A DNA stretch of 9,438 nucleotides from Bryobacterales bacterium (GCA_003132905.1 PKZC01000312.1:11833-21270), one strand, 5' to 3'; positions 1-6,881 are shown, counted from the first letter of the stretch. Made by a program: numbers and translations. The notes: a model not told the origin generated them from the sequence alone.

Positions 1-2
1 CG

Positions 3-518
3 AGCGGCTTTTCATTTACAGCCAGTCCTGGTAGTAATTGCAGTTGGTTGAGTTTGAGTGCGATCGGCGGGACAACGCCGGCTACGCTTGAAGCTTCCGT
101 GAATACGGCCGCTTCGTCGCCGAATAGTTACACGTGTACCATCATGTTTGCGTCCGCTGGGGTCCCGAGCCCTGCTCCGGCCACAGCGACGCTTACGGTA
201 CTTGCACCGAAACCGTCTCCGCAGCCTAACTGTACGCCACCGCCCTCAGTCTATGCGCCGCCCAGCGGGGACATAAGATGGTCCGGTGAGCTGCCAAAAG
301 GTGAAAAGCTCACAATTACCGAGAAAGGCTTCCTCCCGCCGGGCACAGCACGGAGCGGCCTGAATATTGTGCCTTTTGGAATACCCATGGATGTCGAACA
401 AATCGAACCAGCCGGCCTTAGTCCTTCCTTCACCGCCAACTATTGTCAGCTTACCCTGCAGAACTTGTCCGAACAAAACATAACAAGCATCCACGTCCGC
501 TTCAGGACGCGCAAGTGA
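3..518 (+). CDS. Secreted Ig-like (BACON-type) protein, 3' end only
   Basis: The frame is already open at the first bases of the window, so the true start lies upstream; the ATG-like or TTG codons near 48 are probably internal. The first ~60 visible residues resemble a BACON/Ig-like beta-sandwich repeat of the kind common in acidobacterial secreted proteins (WLSLSAIGGTTPATLEASVN, then a Tyr-rich strand and a TATLTVL ending). A Pro-rich linker follows (PKPSPQPNCTPPPSVYAPP), then a ~90-residue C-terminal module starting GDIRWSGELPKGEKLTI and ending ITSIHVRFRTRK, probably another beta domain whose family I cannot name. The function is probably adhesive or structural outside the cytoplasm; no catalytic motif is visible. 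The stop lies 13 bases before the caspase-like gene, so the two are probably co-transcribed. Confidence 0.7.
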   Translation, partial: SGFSFTASPGSNCSWLSLSAIGGTTPATLEASVNTAASSPNSYTCTIMFASAGVPSPAPATATLTVLAPKPSPQPNCTPPPSVYAPPSGDIRWSGELPKGEKLTITEKGFLPPGTARSGLNIVPFGIPMDVEQIEPAGLSPSFTANYCQLTLQNLSEQNITSIHVRFRTRK

Positions 519-531
519 GTAGGCTGGCTTA

Positions 532-2085
532 ATGGCAGCAGCACGCCACCGCGCGATTCTCTTGTTCGTTCCAATACTGCTGGCGTCGGGTCAAGTTCCG
601 GCTGGGAGATCGAACACTGGACCAAACCAAGTGTCCCGGCGGGCGTTATTGATCGCAAATAGCAACTATGCTCACCTTTCCGCGATCCCTTCAGCCTCCA
701 GAGAACTCTCACTGATGAACTCAGCTCTTACCGATGCGGGTTTCGAAACAACGGCGTTGGAGAATGCCACGGTTCTTGATTTTGCAAATGCGGTGGAGAG
801 CTTTCTTGCAAAGGTTCAACCCGACGACATTTGTCTACTGTACTTCACCGGTTATGCAATCCAGTCGGAAGACCATGATTTTCTTCTGCCCGTTGACTTT
901 CAGCCAGACTCTACAGGCAATCTTATAGCACGCGCTTACGAAGCCACAAACTTCGCGAAAGAGTTGGATCTCAAGAAAGCTGCCCTCAAGCTCATCTTTC
1001 TGGAAGGCGCACGTTTCATTGACCGGCAAGTCCAGGAGGTTTCGATCCCTGGCCTGCTGATGCCGGATATAACAGATGTCACCGATACCTTGATCGGCTT
1101 GCCGGCCGGAACGAACCAAGTGATCGGAACGCGCAACGAGGCGGGACTGTTTACTCAGGTGCTGGCGCAAGAGATTCGCAAAAGCGGCTCATGCATATTT
1201 CAGTTCATGCCAGCCGTTAAGAAGGCGGTGGCAGGAGCGTCCAAGGGCACGCAGCAACCATCTTGGGCCACCAATCTGACCAAAGATTTTTGCTTTATAC
1301 CCCCTGTCTCTCCCGGGCCACAGCCGGGCGATTCCCATCAGAATCGCAAGGACCGAGAAGACTACGCCTGGATCCCGCCCGGCAAGTTCCTGATGGGCTG
1401 CGTTCCAGGCGATCAAAGATGCGACAAAAACGAAAAGCCGCAACATGAACTGACGGTGACGAAGGGATTCTGGATGGGACAAAACGAAGTTCGGGTGGTC
1501 TCGTATCAGCGATACGTCTCCGCTGATCCAAGAAACAGGAAAATGCCGGCCGGCCCCTTCTGGGATACAAAGTGGAGGCAAGAAGATAGGCCGATTAGTA
1601 ATATGCGCTGGGAGGATGCGGCCAGCTACTGTCAATGGGCGGGAGGCAGACTCCCCACCGAAGCGGAGTGGGAGTATGCGGCCAGGGGCGGCGTTCAGAA
1701 TCAGATTTATCCCTTGAATTCCGAGAACAGCCGCGACAAGGCGAACTTCGTGGGAAAAAAAGGAAACGACATATTCGAGTACACCGGGCCCGTGAGAAGC
1801 TTTGATCCCCTTCTTCCATATCAGCTTTACGACATGGCGGGGAATGTGTGGGAATTCGTGAGCGACTACTATGACGAGGATTACTTCCGAAGTTCACCGG
1901 CATCAGACCCGAAGGGCCCTGAATCGGGCAAGCAGCATGTGGTCCGAGGCGGGTCGTTTGATAGCGATCCGAGGGAGCATCTACGCATTTCGTTCCGCAA
2001 GTCGGCGGGGTCGGCGAATAACATTGGGTTTCGCTGTGTGTTGGGAGACAGCCCGGACACGCACAGGGGTTTGCAAATTCCATGA
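532..2085 (+). CDS. Exported caspase-like (C14) pseudoenzyme fused to an FGE/SUMF1-type domain
   Basis: This 517-residue protein has a probable signal peptide (residues 1-25, hydrophobic AILLFVPILLASG). A caspase-fold domain spans about 36-225: RRALLIANSNY, LLYFTGYAIQ, HDFLLPVD and LKLIFLEGAR align with the usual caspase-homologue strands. The catalytic His of the GHG motif is Tyr108 (GYA) and the Cys of the DACR motif is Ala160 (EGAR), so proteolysis is not expected. A Pro-rich linker (257-270) leads to an FGE-sulfatase-type domain at 278-503: IPPGKFLMG, GGRLPTEAEWEYAARGG, YDMAGNVWEFVSD, VVRGGSF and IGFRCV. The two cysteines that bind copper in true formylglycine-generating enzymes fall at Ser478 and His483, so this domain is probably a binding (C-type-lectin-like) fold. 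The ATG is the first possible start, because a TAG lies in frame at 520-522. The ribosome binding site is weak, which fits coupling to the upstream gene. A receptor or scaffold role is inference. Confidence 0.9.
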   Translation: MAAARHRAILLFVPILLASGQVPAGRSNTGPNQVSRRALLIANSNYAHLSAIPSASRELSLMNSALTDAGFETTALENATVLDFANAVESFLAKVQPDDICLLYFTGYAIQSEDHDFLLPVDFQPDSTGNLIARAYEATNFAKELDLKKAALKLIFLEGARFIDRQVQEVSIPGLLMPDITDVTDTLIGLPAGTNQVIGTRNEAGLFTQVLAQEIRKSGSCIFQFMPAVKKAVAGASKGTQQPSWATNLTKDFCFIPPVSPGPQPGDSHQNRKDREDYAWIPPGKFLMGCVPGDQRCDKNEKPQHELTVTKGFWMGQNEVRVVSYQRYVSADPRNRKMPAGPFWDTKWRQEDRPISNMRWEDAASYCQWAGGRLPTEAEWEYAARGGVQNQIYPLNSENSRDKANFVGKKGNDIFEYTGPVRSFDPLLPYQLYDMAGNVWEFVSDYYDEDYFRSSPASDPKGPESGKQHVVRGGSFDSDPREHLRISFRKSAGSANNIGFRCVLGDSPDTHRGLQIP

Positions 2086-2185
2086 GTTTCACGTGTGTGC
2101 AAACAAGTTGGGCAAACAGGATATTGTGAGCTGCGTGTTGGCAACCTTTAGAATGGCTAGTTTTCTGCTACTGGCGCCTCAGACT

Positions 2186-2212
2186 CTAATCTGACAACAC
2201 TAATCTGACAAC
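2186..2212 (+). repeat. Two tandem copies of a 13-mer, period 14
   Basis: CTAATCTGACAAC occurs at 2186-2198 and again at 2200-2212, separated by one A. The pair lies about 50 bases upstream of the small peptidase gene and about 100 bases after the caspase/FGE stop. A period of 14 is not a whole helical turn, so a standard dimer operator is not the obvious reading. It may be a regulatory element or a chance duplication. Confidence 0.6.
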
Positions 2213-2250
2213 CGGGTTGCTGCGTTGCCGCGGTTGATGTAATCTCTGAC

Positions 2251-2256
2251 AGGAGG
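2251..2256 (+). promoter_or_regulatory. Strong Shine-Dalgarno site
   Basis: AGGAGG is a full anti-16S match placed five bases before the ATG at 2262. It fixes the start of the small peptidase gene and suggests efficient independent translation, unlike the weak site before the caspase/FGE gene. Confidence 0.85.
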
Positions 2257-2261
2257 ATCAA

Positions 2262-2732
2262 ATGAGCAGCCACTCCAAGACGATCAACTGGCATCGGGCA
2301 CAACCGCTACCAACAGCTCTGGCAAAGTATCTCAAAGTGAATTTCCTTCAGATTTCAGGAACAGGCATCTATAACGATCGCAACGTAGCCGGAACGAACA
2401 AGAAGTCGGCTCACGCCGAAGGCCGGGCGATCGATATCCATTTGAACGTAAACCACCCAGACGAGAAGCTGATCGCGGATAATCTGTATCGCATTTTCAT
2501 CGAAGCGGCTTACCAGACTGGCATCGACAATGTGATTTGGAACCGAACCATTTGGAGCCGAGCGAAGGGACAGCACGCCTACCACGGCCAAAATCCCCAT
2601 ACCGACCACATCCACGTTGAATTCACCAAGCCGGGCAGCCAGCTAACCGTCTGGCATCTCCTTGATCTAAAGGTTGCTCAACTGAGGACAGGATTGGAAG
2701 AGCTGTCTCACGCCCAAGCGAATATCGGCTGA
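2262..2732 (+). CDS. Small LAS-type (M15-like) zinc peptidase
   Basis: This 156-residue protein carries the metal and active-site pattern of LAS-family peptidases (lysostaphin / D-Ala-D-Ala peptidase / hedgehog fold). SAHAEGRAIDIH holds His51 and Asp58 (H-x6-D), and NPHTDHIHVEF holds His116 and His118 (HxH). The intervening VIWNRTIWS and YHGQNPHTDHIHV resemble the C-terminal domain of ARB_07466/VldE-type proteins, which are linked to cell-wall peptide cleavage. Known relatives hydrolyse bonds in peptidoglycan stem peptides; that substrate is inferred here. No signal peptide or membrane segment is visible, so it would need lysis, a holin or a secretion machine to reach the wall, or it acts on an intracellular target. 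Residues 130-156 form an extra, probably helical tail. The start is fixed by AGGAGG five bases upstream. The next gene is beyond an IS insertion, so no operon partner remains visible. Confidence 0.75.
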   Translation: MSSHSKTINWHRAQPLPTALAKYLKVNFLQISGTGIYNDRNVAGTNKKSAHAEGRAIDIHLNVNHPDEKLIADNLYRIFIEAAYQTGIDNVIWNRTIWSRAKGQHAYHGQNPHTDHIHVEFTKPGSQLTVWHLLDLKVAQLRTGLEELSHAQANIG

Positions 2733-2912
2733 CCACGTGGGCCACGCCGCTCACCCCGTGCTTGATGGGGATTGGCGGACCGATTGGCCGGGGGTGGTAC
2801 GGCGATCGGCGAACGAAGCCTCTAATCACCAAAAGTGGATCTAGCGGTGGCTCCCAGACCGAAGCGTTGAGGACCAATAAGGCCGTGGTTGCAGTTTTTT
2901 TCTTTTCCTCTA
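2733..2912. other. Intergenic left flank of the IS insertion
   Basis: I see no convincing gene in this stretch. It holds an 8-base palindrome CCACGTGG at 2733-2740, directly after the peptidase stop, and a T-rich run at 2894-2906 next to the IS target site. On the minus strand one frame stays open across the rejoined pre-insertion site (this flank plus bases 6939 onward). Its translation matches nothing I know. Confidence 0.5.
2905..2912. repeat. Target site duplication, left copy (TTCCTCTA)
   Basis: The eight bases TTCCTCTA lie directly outside the left inverted repeat and recur exactly at 6931-6938, directly outside the right one. IS21-family insertions make 4-8 bp duplications, so this fits. 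Confidence 0.88.
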
Positions 2913-2961
2913 CCTCGGCGCTCACCAAGAGTGACCCACTTGTGCTCGGTTAGAGTGACCC
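2913..2961 (+). repeat. Left end of the IS21-type element: terminal inverted repeat plus second box
   Basis: The terminal repeat (2913-2939) has TCGGCGCTC at 2915-2923 and AGTGACCCAC at 2930-2939. A second AGTGACCC box lies at 2954-2961, exactly 24 bases further in and in the same orientation. These are the expected binding sites for the IstA transposase at this end, nearest the 3' end of the gene cluster. From here to 3104 the element has no gene. Confidence 0.85.
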
Positions 2962-3104
2962 GGTGTGGGAACAGGATTGGGGTCTGAGCACACGTCATCA
3001 TCCAGGCCGCAGGCGTGTGCCGTTGTTTTGCGGAGATGTGAGTGGGCTCGATGTGATCGGCGCCGCAAGCGCGCGTTTGGGTTGGGTTTAGAAAGAGATG
3101 GGAC

Positions 3105-3425
3105 TTATCGTGCGGCAGTGGTCCGGAGGAGTTTGCTGCGTAGATGCTGAAAGTATTCCTGGCCGACCTTCAGTTGCAGGACTTCCTCGATCACCGGCGA
3201 GAAGTATGCCAGTGATCGAATGATCCCGAGCGGGGGCGCATCGGCTGGTCTGATGGAACGACGGGCTGCCGCAAGTATCAGCGCGTTCTCAACCGTTTCC
3301 AACGGCACGCCGCGGTCATGCAGTTGAGCCGCGAACAAACGGTCCGGCCGTCGCACCACGCCTGAAGTTCCCGGCGTCGCGCGATAGGTTTCGACCAGCC
3401 GCCGAACATACTCACGCTGTTCCAC
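3105..3425 (-). CDS. Small accessory protein of the IS21-type element
   Basis: This 106-residue protein follows istB by 10 bases. It starts with GTG at 3425 behind GAGGT, and that Shine-Dalgarno sequence overlaps the istB stop, so it is probably translated with istB. The sequence is polar and likely all-helical: EYVRRLVETYRATPG, then RRPDRLFAAQLHDRGVPL, ENALILAAARR, RPADAPPLGIIRSLAYF and VIEEVLQLKVGQEYFQHLRSKLLR. It has no cysteine pair, signal peptide or membrane segment. From memory, similar short proteins sit downstream of istB in IS21-like elements of acidobacteria and other soil bacteria, usually as hypotheticals. The motif LLAAxLHxRGVPL could be a helix-turn-helix-like region that discriminates DNA or partners. 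A role as transposition helper or regulator is inference only. Confidence 0.75.
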   Translation of the reverse strand: MEQREYVRRLVETYRATPGTSGVVRRPDRLFAAQLHDRGVPLETVENALILAAARRSIRPADAPPLGIIRSLAYFSPVIEEVLQLKVGQEYFQHLRSKLLRTTAAR

Positions 3426-3435
3426 AATGATGACC

Positions 3436-4161
3436 TCAGCCCTGCGGATCGCGCAGCGACGGCCCGTTGATGGTTACCGTGTGACAGTAATGCCGCACGC
3501 GGCTCAGCAGCGCATCCACCATGGATTTGTTGCCGAGAAAGTTCTGCCACTCGTCATAGCCGAGATTCGTTGTAATAATCGTCGAGTGGCGATGATAGCG
3601 CTCCTCCATCAGTTTGAAGAAGGTGTTCGACTGTTCGGGTTTGAGATTTAAATACCCGAACTCATCGATCAGAAGGACGTCCAGGCGCGCCAGCCGGTTC
3701 AGTAACTGGCGCGTCGATCGGTCGGCCAGCGAGGCATACATCTCGTCGAACAGATCCTGCGCGCGAACGAACTGACAGCGCTGGCCGTTCTGCAAAGCCT
3801 TCAGCAGAAGGCCGCAGGCGAGTCCCGTTTTGCCCACGCCGGTCGGACCGACCAGCACCAGATTCTCGTGTTTGGCCACGAAGTCGAGTTCGGCAAACGT
3901 GCGCATCTGCTTGCGGTTCACGCCCGGCTGGCGCGACCAAGGAAACGTCTCCAGCGACCATCGTTCGGGCAGATTCGCTCTGTGAATCCGCCATTCGAGC
4001 GCGCTTTCCTGCCGCTCATGCCATTGCGCCCGTAATAGCCCGGCCACGAACTCCGTAAAAGACGACTGAGCCTTCTCCGCCGCTTGTAACTGCTCGTCGT
4101 AAACATTCAGCAGCCGGCGCAGCTTGAGATTCTTCAGCAGTTGTTCCAGTTCTTCAGTCAT
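3436..4161 (-). CDS. istB: IS21-family helper ATPase IstB
   Basis: This 241-residue protein is a AAA+ ATPase of the DnaC/IstB type. It has an N-terminal helical region (1-60), Walker A GPTGVGKT at 105-112, Walker B LLIDE at 163-167 and a sensor-1-like TIITTNL near 185-190. IstB assembles on target DNA, bends it and recruits and activates the IstA transposase. Its ATG overlaps the istA stop (ATGACTGA, 8-base overlap between the two reading frames), the usual IS21 arrangement for translational coupling. Length and motifs match intact family members, with no frameshift seen. Its stop overlaps the ribosome binding site of the next gene. Confidence 0.96.
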   Translation of the reverse strand: MTEELEQLLKNLKLRRLLNVYDEQLQAAEKAQSSFTEFVAGLLRAQWHERQESALEWRIHRANLPERWSLETFPWSRQPGVNRKQMRTFAELDFVAKHENLVLVGPTGVGKTGLACGLLLKALQNGQRCQFVRAQDLFDEMYASLADRSTRQLLNRLARLDVLLIDEFGYLNLKPEQSNTFFKLMEERYHRHSTIITTNLGYDEWQNFLGNKSMVDALLSRVRHYCHTVTINGPSLRDPQG

Positions 4162-5560
4162 TGCCTTGCGGCTCCTTTTCCCCGATCAAAAAGTAGTCGC
4201 GCGCCACGCGCCGCAGAATCATGCGCTCCAGCCGGTCGAGATCGTAGAGTCCGTAGCGGGCGGCTTCGGTAACCGCGGCGAGGAACGGTTCGCGCGGATA
4301 CTCACGCAGCAGACGCAACAGTTGCCGGAGGGCAAGAGTCACCGTCTTGCGCCCCTTTTGTTTCAGGGCATCTATATAAGGAGCGATCTCAGGCGCGGCT
4401 TCGACGAGCGCTTGTTCTTCGATGTGCGGATCGCTGCGCTTCATGCCCTCCCCACGCGGTGGTCTGTGTTCGACGAGCATGACCCGCTGATGCAGTGGTG
4501 TCAGTGCGCGGCCGTGCGTAACGATGTGGCGCGCGTCGAGTTCGATGTCGATCCTGTCCCGGGTCTCGCGAATCTCCACGCGCCGCCCGATCCAGGACAC
4601 CGGAACCGAGTAACGAATGGAATGCACGGACACGTAACCTTCCACGTCCACGGTGCGTTGATGCAGCCGGTACACTTCGGGAATCCACGCTGGTAATGGT
4701 TTCAGGTGCAGCCGCTCGATGGCGAACAGTTCACGCGGCACGGCGCGGATATGTTTCTTATAAGTTGCATTGACCTTATCGCACCACTGGCGCGCCTGCC
4801 GGTTCAGATCTTCCCAACTGGCGAAAACGCGGCCCGCGAGAAAGTTGTTTTCGATAAACGAGAACGGACGTTCCACGCGCGCCGAGCGGTTGGCGTCGCC
4901 GCGTTCATGAGCCACAAAGCGAAACCCGAGCCGGTCCGCGAAGGCTTCCATCTCGGGCACGGGAATCATTTCGCGTCCTGTGCCGCGCAGCACCACCACA
5001 TGCGTGTTGTCGATCATTACGCGTTCCGTGGCGCCGTTCATATACTGCAGCGCATCGCTGAGAAACACTTTGCAGTCGAATCGCTGGAACGTGGGACTGA
5101 TCTGAAAGAACAGCATGCGCGAGTAACACAACACCGCCGAGGCGGTCTGAGCTTTATATTTCCTGCCGCCCACGTCCACTTCATGCGGCGATGTATCGTG
5201 CTGCATTTCCACACCGGGATCGAAGTGATATTGGCCCGCGGGCATAACCGGCGTTTGCCCGATGCCCTGTCTGCGGCAGAACGCCGTCAGCGCCTGATAA
5301 GACATCGTCGCTCCGCTGGCCTGAAGCTCTTCATGGACTCGCACGAGATTGCCCTTGCAGGAAGCCAAAAGATCGAGGATCTGCTGGCGGTAGGGTTCGG
5401 CTTTCTCCAGCCGCTGGATCTCCGGCACGTTCGTGGAGTTCGAGTGCAGGACTTTGCGCACGGTCAGGCGCGATACCTGCAACACGCGCGAGATCTCGCG
5501 TCGGCTCATTCCTTTCGCGCTCAGTTCCAGAATCGCGGTTCGCTGCGCCTGGCTCAGCAT
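4154..5560 (-). CDS. istA: IS21-family DDE transposase IstA
   Basis: This 468-residue protein opens with a helix-turn-helix (residues 3-40: LSAKGMSRREISRVLQVS then RLTVRKVL) that recognises the element's ends. The RNase-H-fold catalytic core has Asp122 (MQHDTS), Asp184 (VMIDNTH) and Glu220 (ARVERPF). The last two are separated by 35 residues, the classic DD(35)E spacing, so the triad is complete. A C-terminal beta-rich domain (about 310-400, YVSVHSIRYSVP and WIGRRVEIRE) and a basic tail follow. It catalyses strand cutting and joining at the element's ends, together with IstB. The ATG at 5560 is preceded by AGGAAG at a reasonable distance. The gene appears intact, about the usual length. Long open frames on the opposite strand (4124-5566) are antisense shadows of this GC-rich gene. 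Confidence 0.96.
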   Translation of the reverse strand: MLSQAQRTAILELSAKGMSRREISRVLQVSRLTVRKVLHSNSTNVPEIQRLEKAEPYRQQILDLLASCKGNLVRVHEELQASGATMSYQALTAFCRRQGIGQTPVMPAGQYHFDPGVEMQHDTSPHEVDVGGRKYKAQTASAVLCYSRMLFFQISPTFQRFDCKVFLSDALQYMNGATERVMIDNTHVVVLRGTGREMIPVPEMEAFADRLGFRFVAHERGDANRSARVERPFSFIENNFLAGRVFASWEDLNRQARQWCDKVNATYKKHIRAVPRELFAIERLHLKPLPAWIPEVYRLHQRTVDVEGYVSVHSIRYSVPVSWIGRRVEIRETRDRIDIELDARHIVTHGRALTPLHQRVMLVEHRPPRGEGMKRSDPHIEEQALVEAAPEIAPYIDALKQKGRKTVTLALRQLLRLLREYPREPFLAAVTEAARYGLYDLDRLERMILRRVARDYFLIGEKEPQGND

Positions 5561-5880
5561 GTCTGACTTCCTGTTCCTTTCCGATTCGTTCCGCCAGCCG
5601 GTTCAGCTCCCGGCGCGCGCTTTCGATCGAGCGTTGCGTTTGCTCCCGTTGCGCGCCGTTCATCTCCGGCAGAGCTTCGGGGAGCCGCCGGCCGGCACGA
5701 CGCAGAATGGCCAGCGCCATCTCCAGATCGCGCTCGACCTGTTCGACCGCCGCGGGCTTCACCATCGGCGGCTGCCGTTGCGTTTTCAAAAACAGTTCTG
5801 GTTCAGCGAGGATGCGCTCGCGAACCACGCGTGAGCCTTCGCGCCACGCGGTGTAAAGTTGCGCCGCCTGACTCGCGCGA
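5561..5880 (-). pseudogene. ParB-like protein, C-terminal fragment in a shifted frame
   Basis: Directly after the shift near 5868-5882 the minus strand reads QAAQLYTAWREGS, then RVVRERILAEPELFLKTQR, then a charged helical tail (ERDLEMALAILRRAGRRLP, QRSIESARRELNRLAERIG) up to the istA start. This is the natural continuation of the ParB-like protein, since it has the same strand, abuts it and lacks its own start signal (only GTG at 5828, mid-helix). The open frame runs on to 5331 inside istA, but that part is an out-of-frame shadow of istA. The original stop was probably close to the istA ATG: one alternate frame gives a TGA overlapping ATGCTGA there. From memory of relatives, about 20 residues between the two pieces seem to be missing, so a small out-of-frame deletion is more likely than a single-base slip. 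Confidence 0.65.
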
Positions 5881-6373
5881 CGGGCACCAGATACTTCATC
5901 GCAATCTGCGCGGTGATGCTTCCTTCGCGTACCCGGCGCTGGACCGCGCCAGGCAGTAACTCGACGAGCGCCAGCCGTCGCGATACCCAGCTGCTACTGC
6001 GGTCGAAACGGCGGGCTAGTTCGTCGAGCGAGTAACCGAAGCGCTGCTCCAACTCCGACAGCAGCCAGCCCTGTTCGAGCGCGCTTTCCTGCGGGCTCAA
6101 TCGCAACGACCTCGACAGAAGCACAGCTTCGGCTTCGCTCATCGGCCAGATCGTGGCCTCCACCGTGTCGCGCCCCAACTGCTGGAGCGCGGCGATGCGC
6201 TTGTGACCGTCGATCACCAGGTAGCGTTCGCTGTTGTCTTTCGAGATCACCACGACGATGGGCGTCTGCTGTCCGTTCTCAGCCAGCGACGCCAGCAGAT
6301 GGCGCTGGCGGTGCGGCTCGCGAACTCGCAGATGCTCCCATCGCCGGTCGAGTTGGTGAAACTCCAGTTGCAT
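5786..6373 (-). pseudogene. ParB-like nuclease-domain protein, N-terminal part (frameshifted)
   Basis: The chosen start is the ATG at 6373 (MQLEFHQLDRRWEHLRV), where the conserved domain begins; an ATG at 6463 would add 30 unlikely residues that overlap the preceding gene. Residues 1-95 match the ParB/sulfiredoxin-like N-terminal domain: LLASLAENGQQTPIVVV and YLVIDGHKRIAALQQLG, the counterpart of the GERR(W/F)RA box that binds CTP in ParB. Residues 100-145 form a KorB/ParB-like helix-turn-helix (FGYSLDELARRFDRSSSWVS). After KYLVPVARV the frame is lost and a short nonsense tail ends at 5786. It sits upstream of istA within the element and may aid target choice or DNA bridging; that role is inference. 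As a truncated product it keeps both recognisable domains, so residual activity is possible. Confidence 0.75.
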
Positions 6374-6815
6374 TGCTGGCTGGCTCGGTCTGAGTATGCG
6401 GGAAACCGGAACTGGTCTTTTGCGGGATAAGGGGAAGTGGGCTGGGAGCTGCTGTCGGATCAATGAGATACGGCCTTATCTGGTCTTTCGCGGCACGGAT
6501 CATTAGTGCTCCCATAACGCCAATGAAATCAGAGCCTTGCGGTCCGAACTGGTCTTTCGCGAAATTCCAGGGAAGTTGGTTTAGTGGGGCCGGCAATCGC
6601 AGCGGCTCCGGTGCCTCGGTCTGTGCCGATCGCTGATCAATCCGCCAGGCGATAGCGTAGCCTGGATTCCGGCGGCGCCAACTCGCTTGCGTTCCTTGAC
6701 GGCGGACTGTTTGGCACTCCGGCTTGCCGCAGGCCCGTTGCCTGGCTCCCACTCGCGGGCTCGGCCGGAACCACCGGCGGCAGATAGTGCACGGTCTCTT
6801 CCGGGCCTCTGGCAT
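6279..6815 (-). CDS. Cysteine-motif (zinc-ribbon-like) accessory protein of the IS21-type element
   Basis: This 178-residue frame is the first gene from the element's right end. Residues 9-34 hold Cys9-x2-Cys12 ... Cys29-x4-Cys34 with basic residues between (CTICRRWFRPSPRVGARQRA, then CGKPEC), followed by a basic helix TQASWRRRNPGYAIAWR. This looks like a small zinc-binding DNA-contact module. A second conserved-looking block, NQLPWNFAKDQFGPQGSDFI and ALMIRAAKDQIRPYLID, lies at about 78-120. The last ~35 residues are Ser/Ala/Pro-rich and overlap the ParB-like coding sequence in another frame, so the real C-terminus may be earlier or a frameshift may have occurred. The ATG at 6815 has only a weak ribosome binding site. 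From memory, similar CxxC proteins accompany IS21-like elements in soil bacteria and planctomycetes. Function is unknown; a role in end binding is a guess. Confidence 0.6.
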   Translation of the reverse strand: MPEARKRPCTICRRWFRPSPRVGARQRACGKPECQTVRRQGTQASWRRRNPGYAIAWRIDQRSAQTEAPEPLRLPAPLNQLPWNFAKDQFGPQGSDFIGVMGALMIRAAKDQIRPYLIDPTAAPSPLPLIPQKTSSGFPHTQTEPASNATGVSPTRPAMGASASSRAAPPAPSAGVAG

Positions 6816-6881
6816 CGTGATGTTTCATAGTCTTCATCACCCGTTGCCGGGTTTGGCCCGGAGCGTCAGGTCAGAATGCCT

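Noticed and set aside
1360..2085. Target gene of a diversity-generating retroelement (FGE/lectin fold)
   Set aside because: No reverse transcriptase and no template repeat occur in the window, and the C-terminal part shows no A-rich variable codon pattern.
1595..2092. Minus-strand frame of 165 codons
   Set aside because: It is antisense to the FGE-type domain, whose motifs are clear on the plus strand.
2870..2906. Intrinsic terminator at the T-run before the IS
   Set aside because: Only a 4-bp ACCA/TGGT stem precedes the T-run; too weak to call.
4124..5566. Long plus-strand frames of 190 and 286 codons
   Set aside because: They are antisense to istA, have no family motifs and follow from the GC-rich codon bias of that gene.
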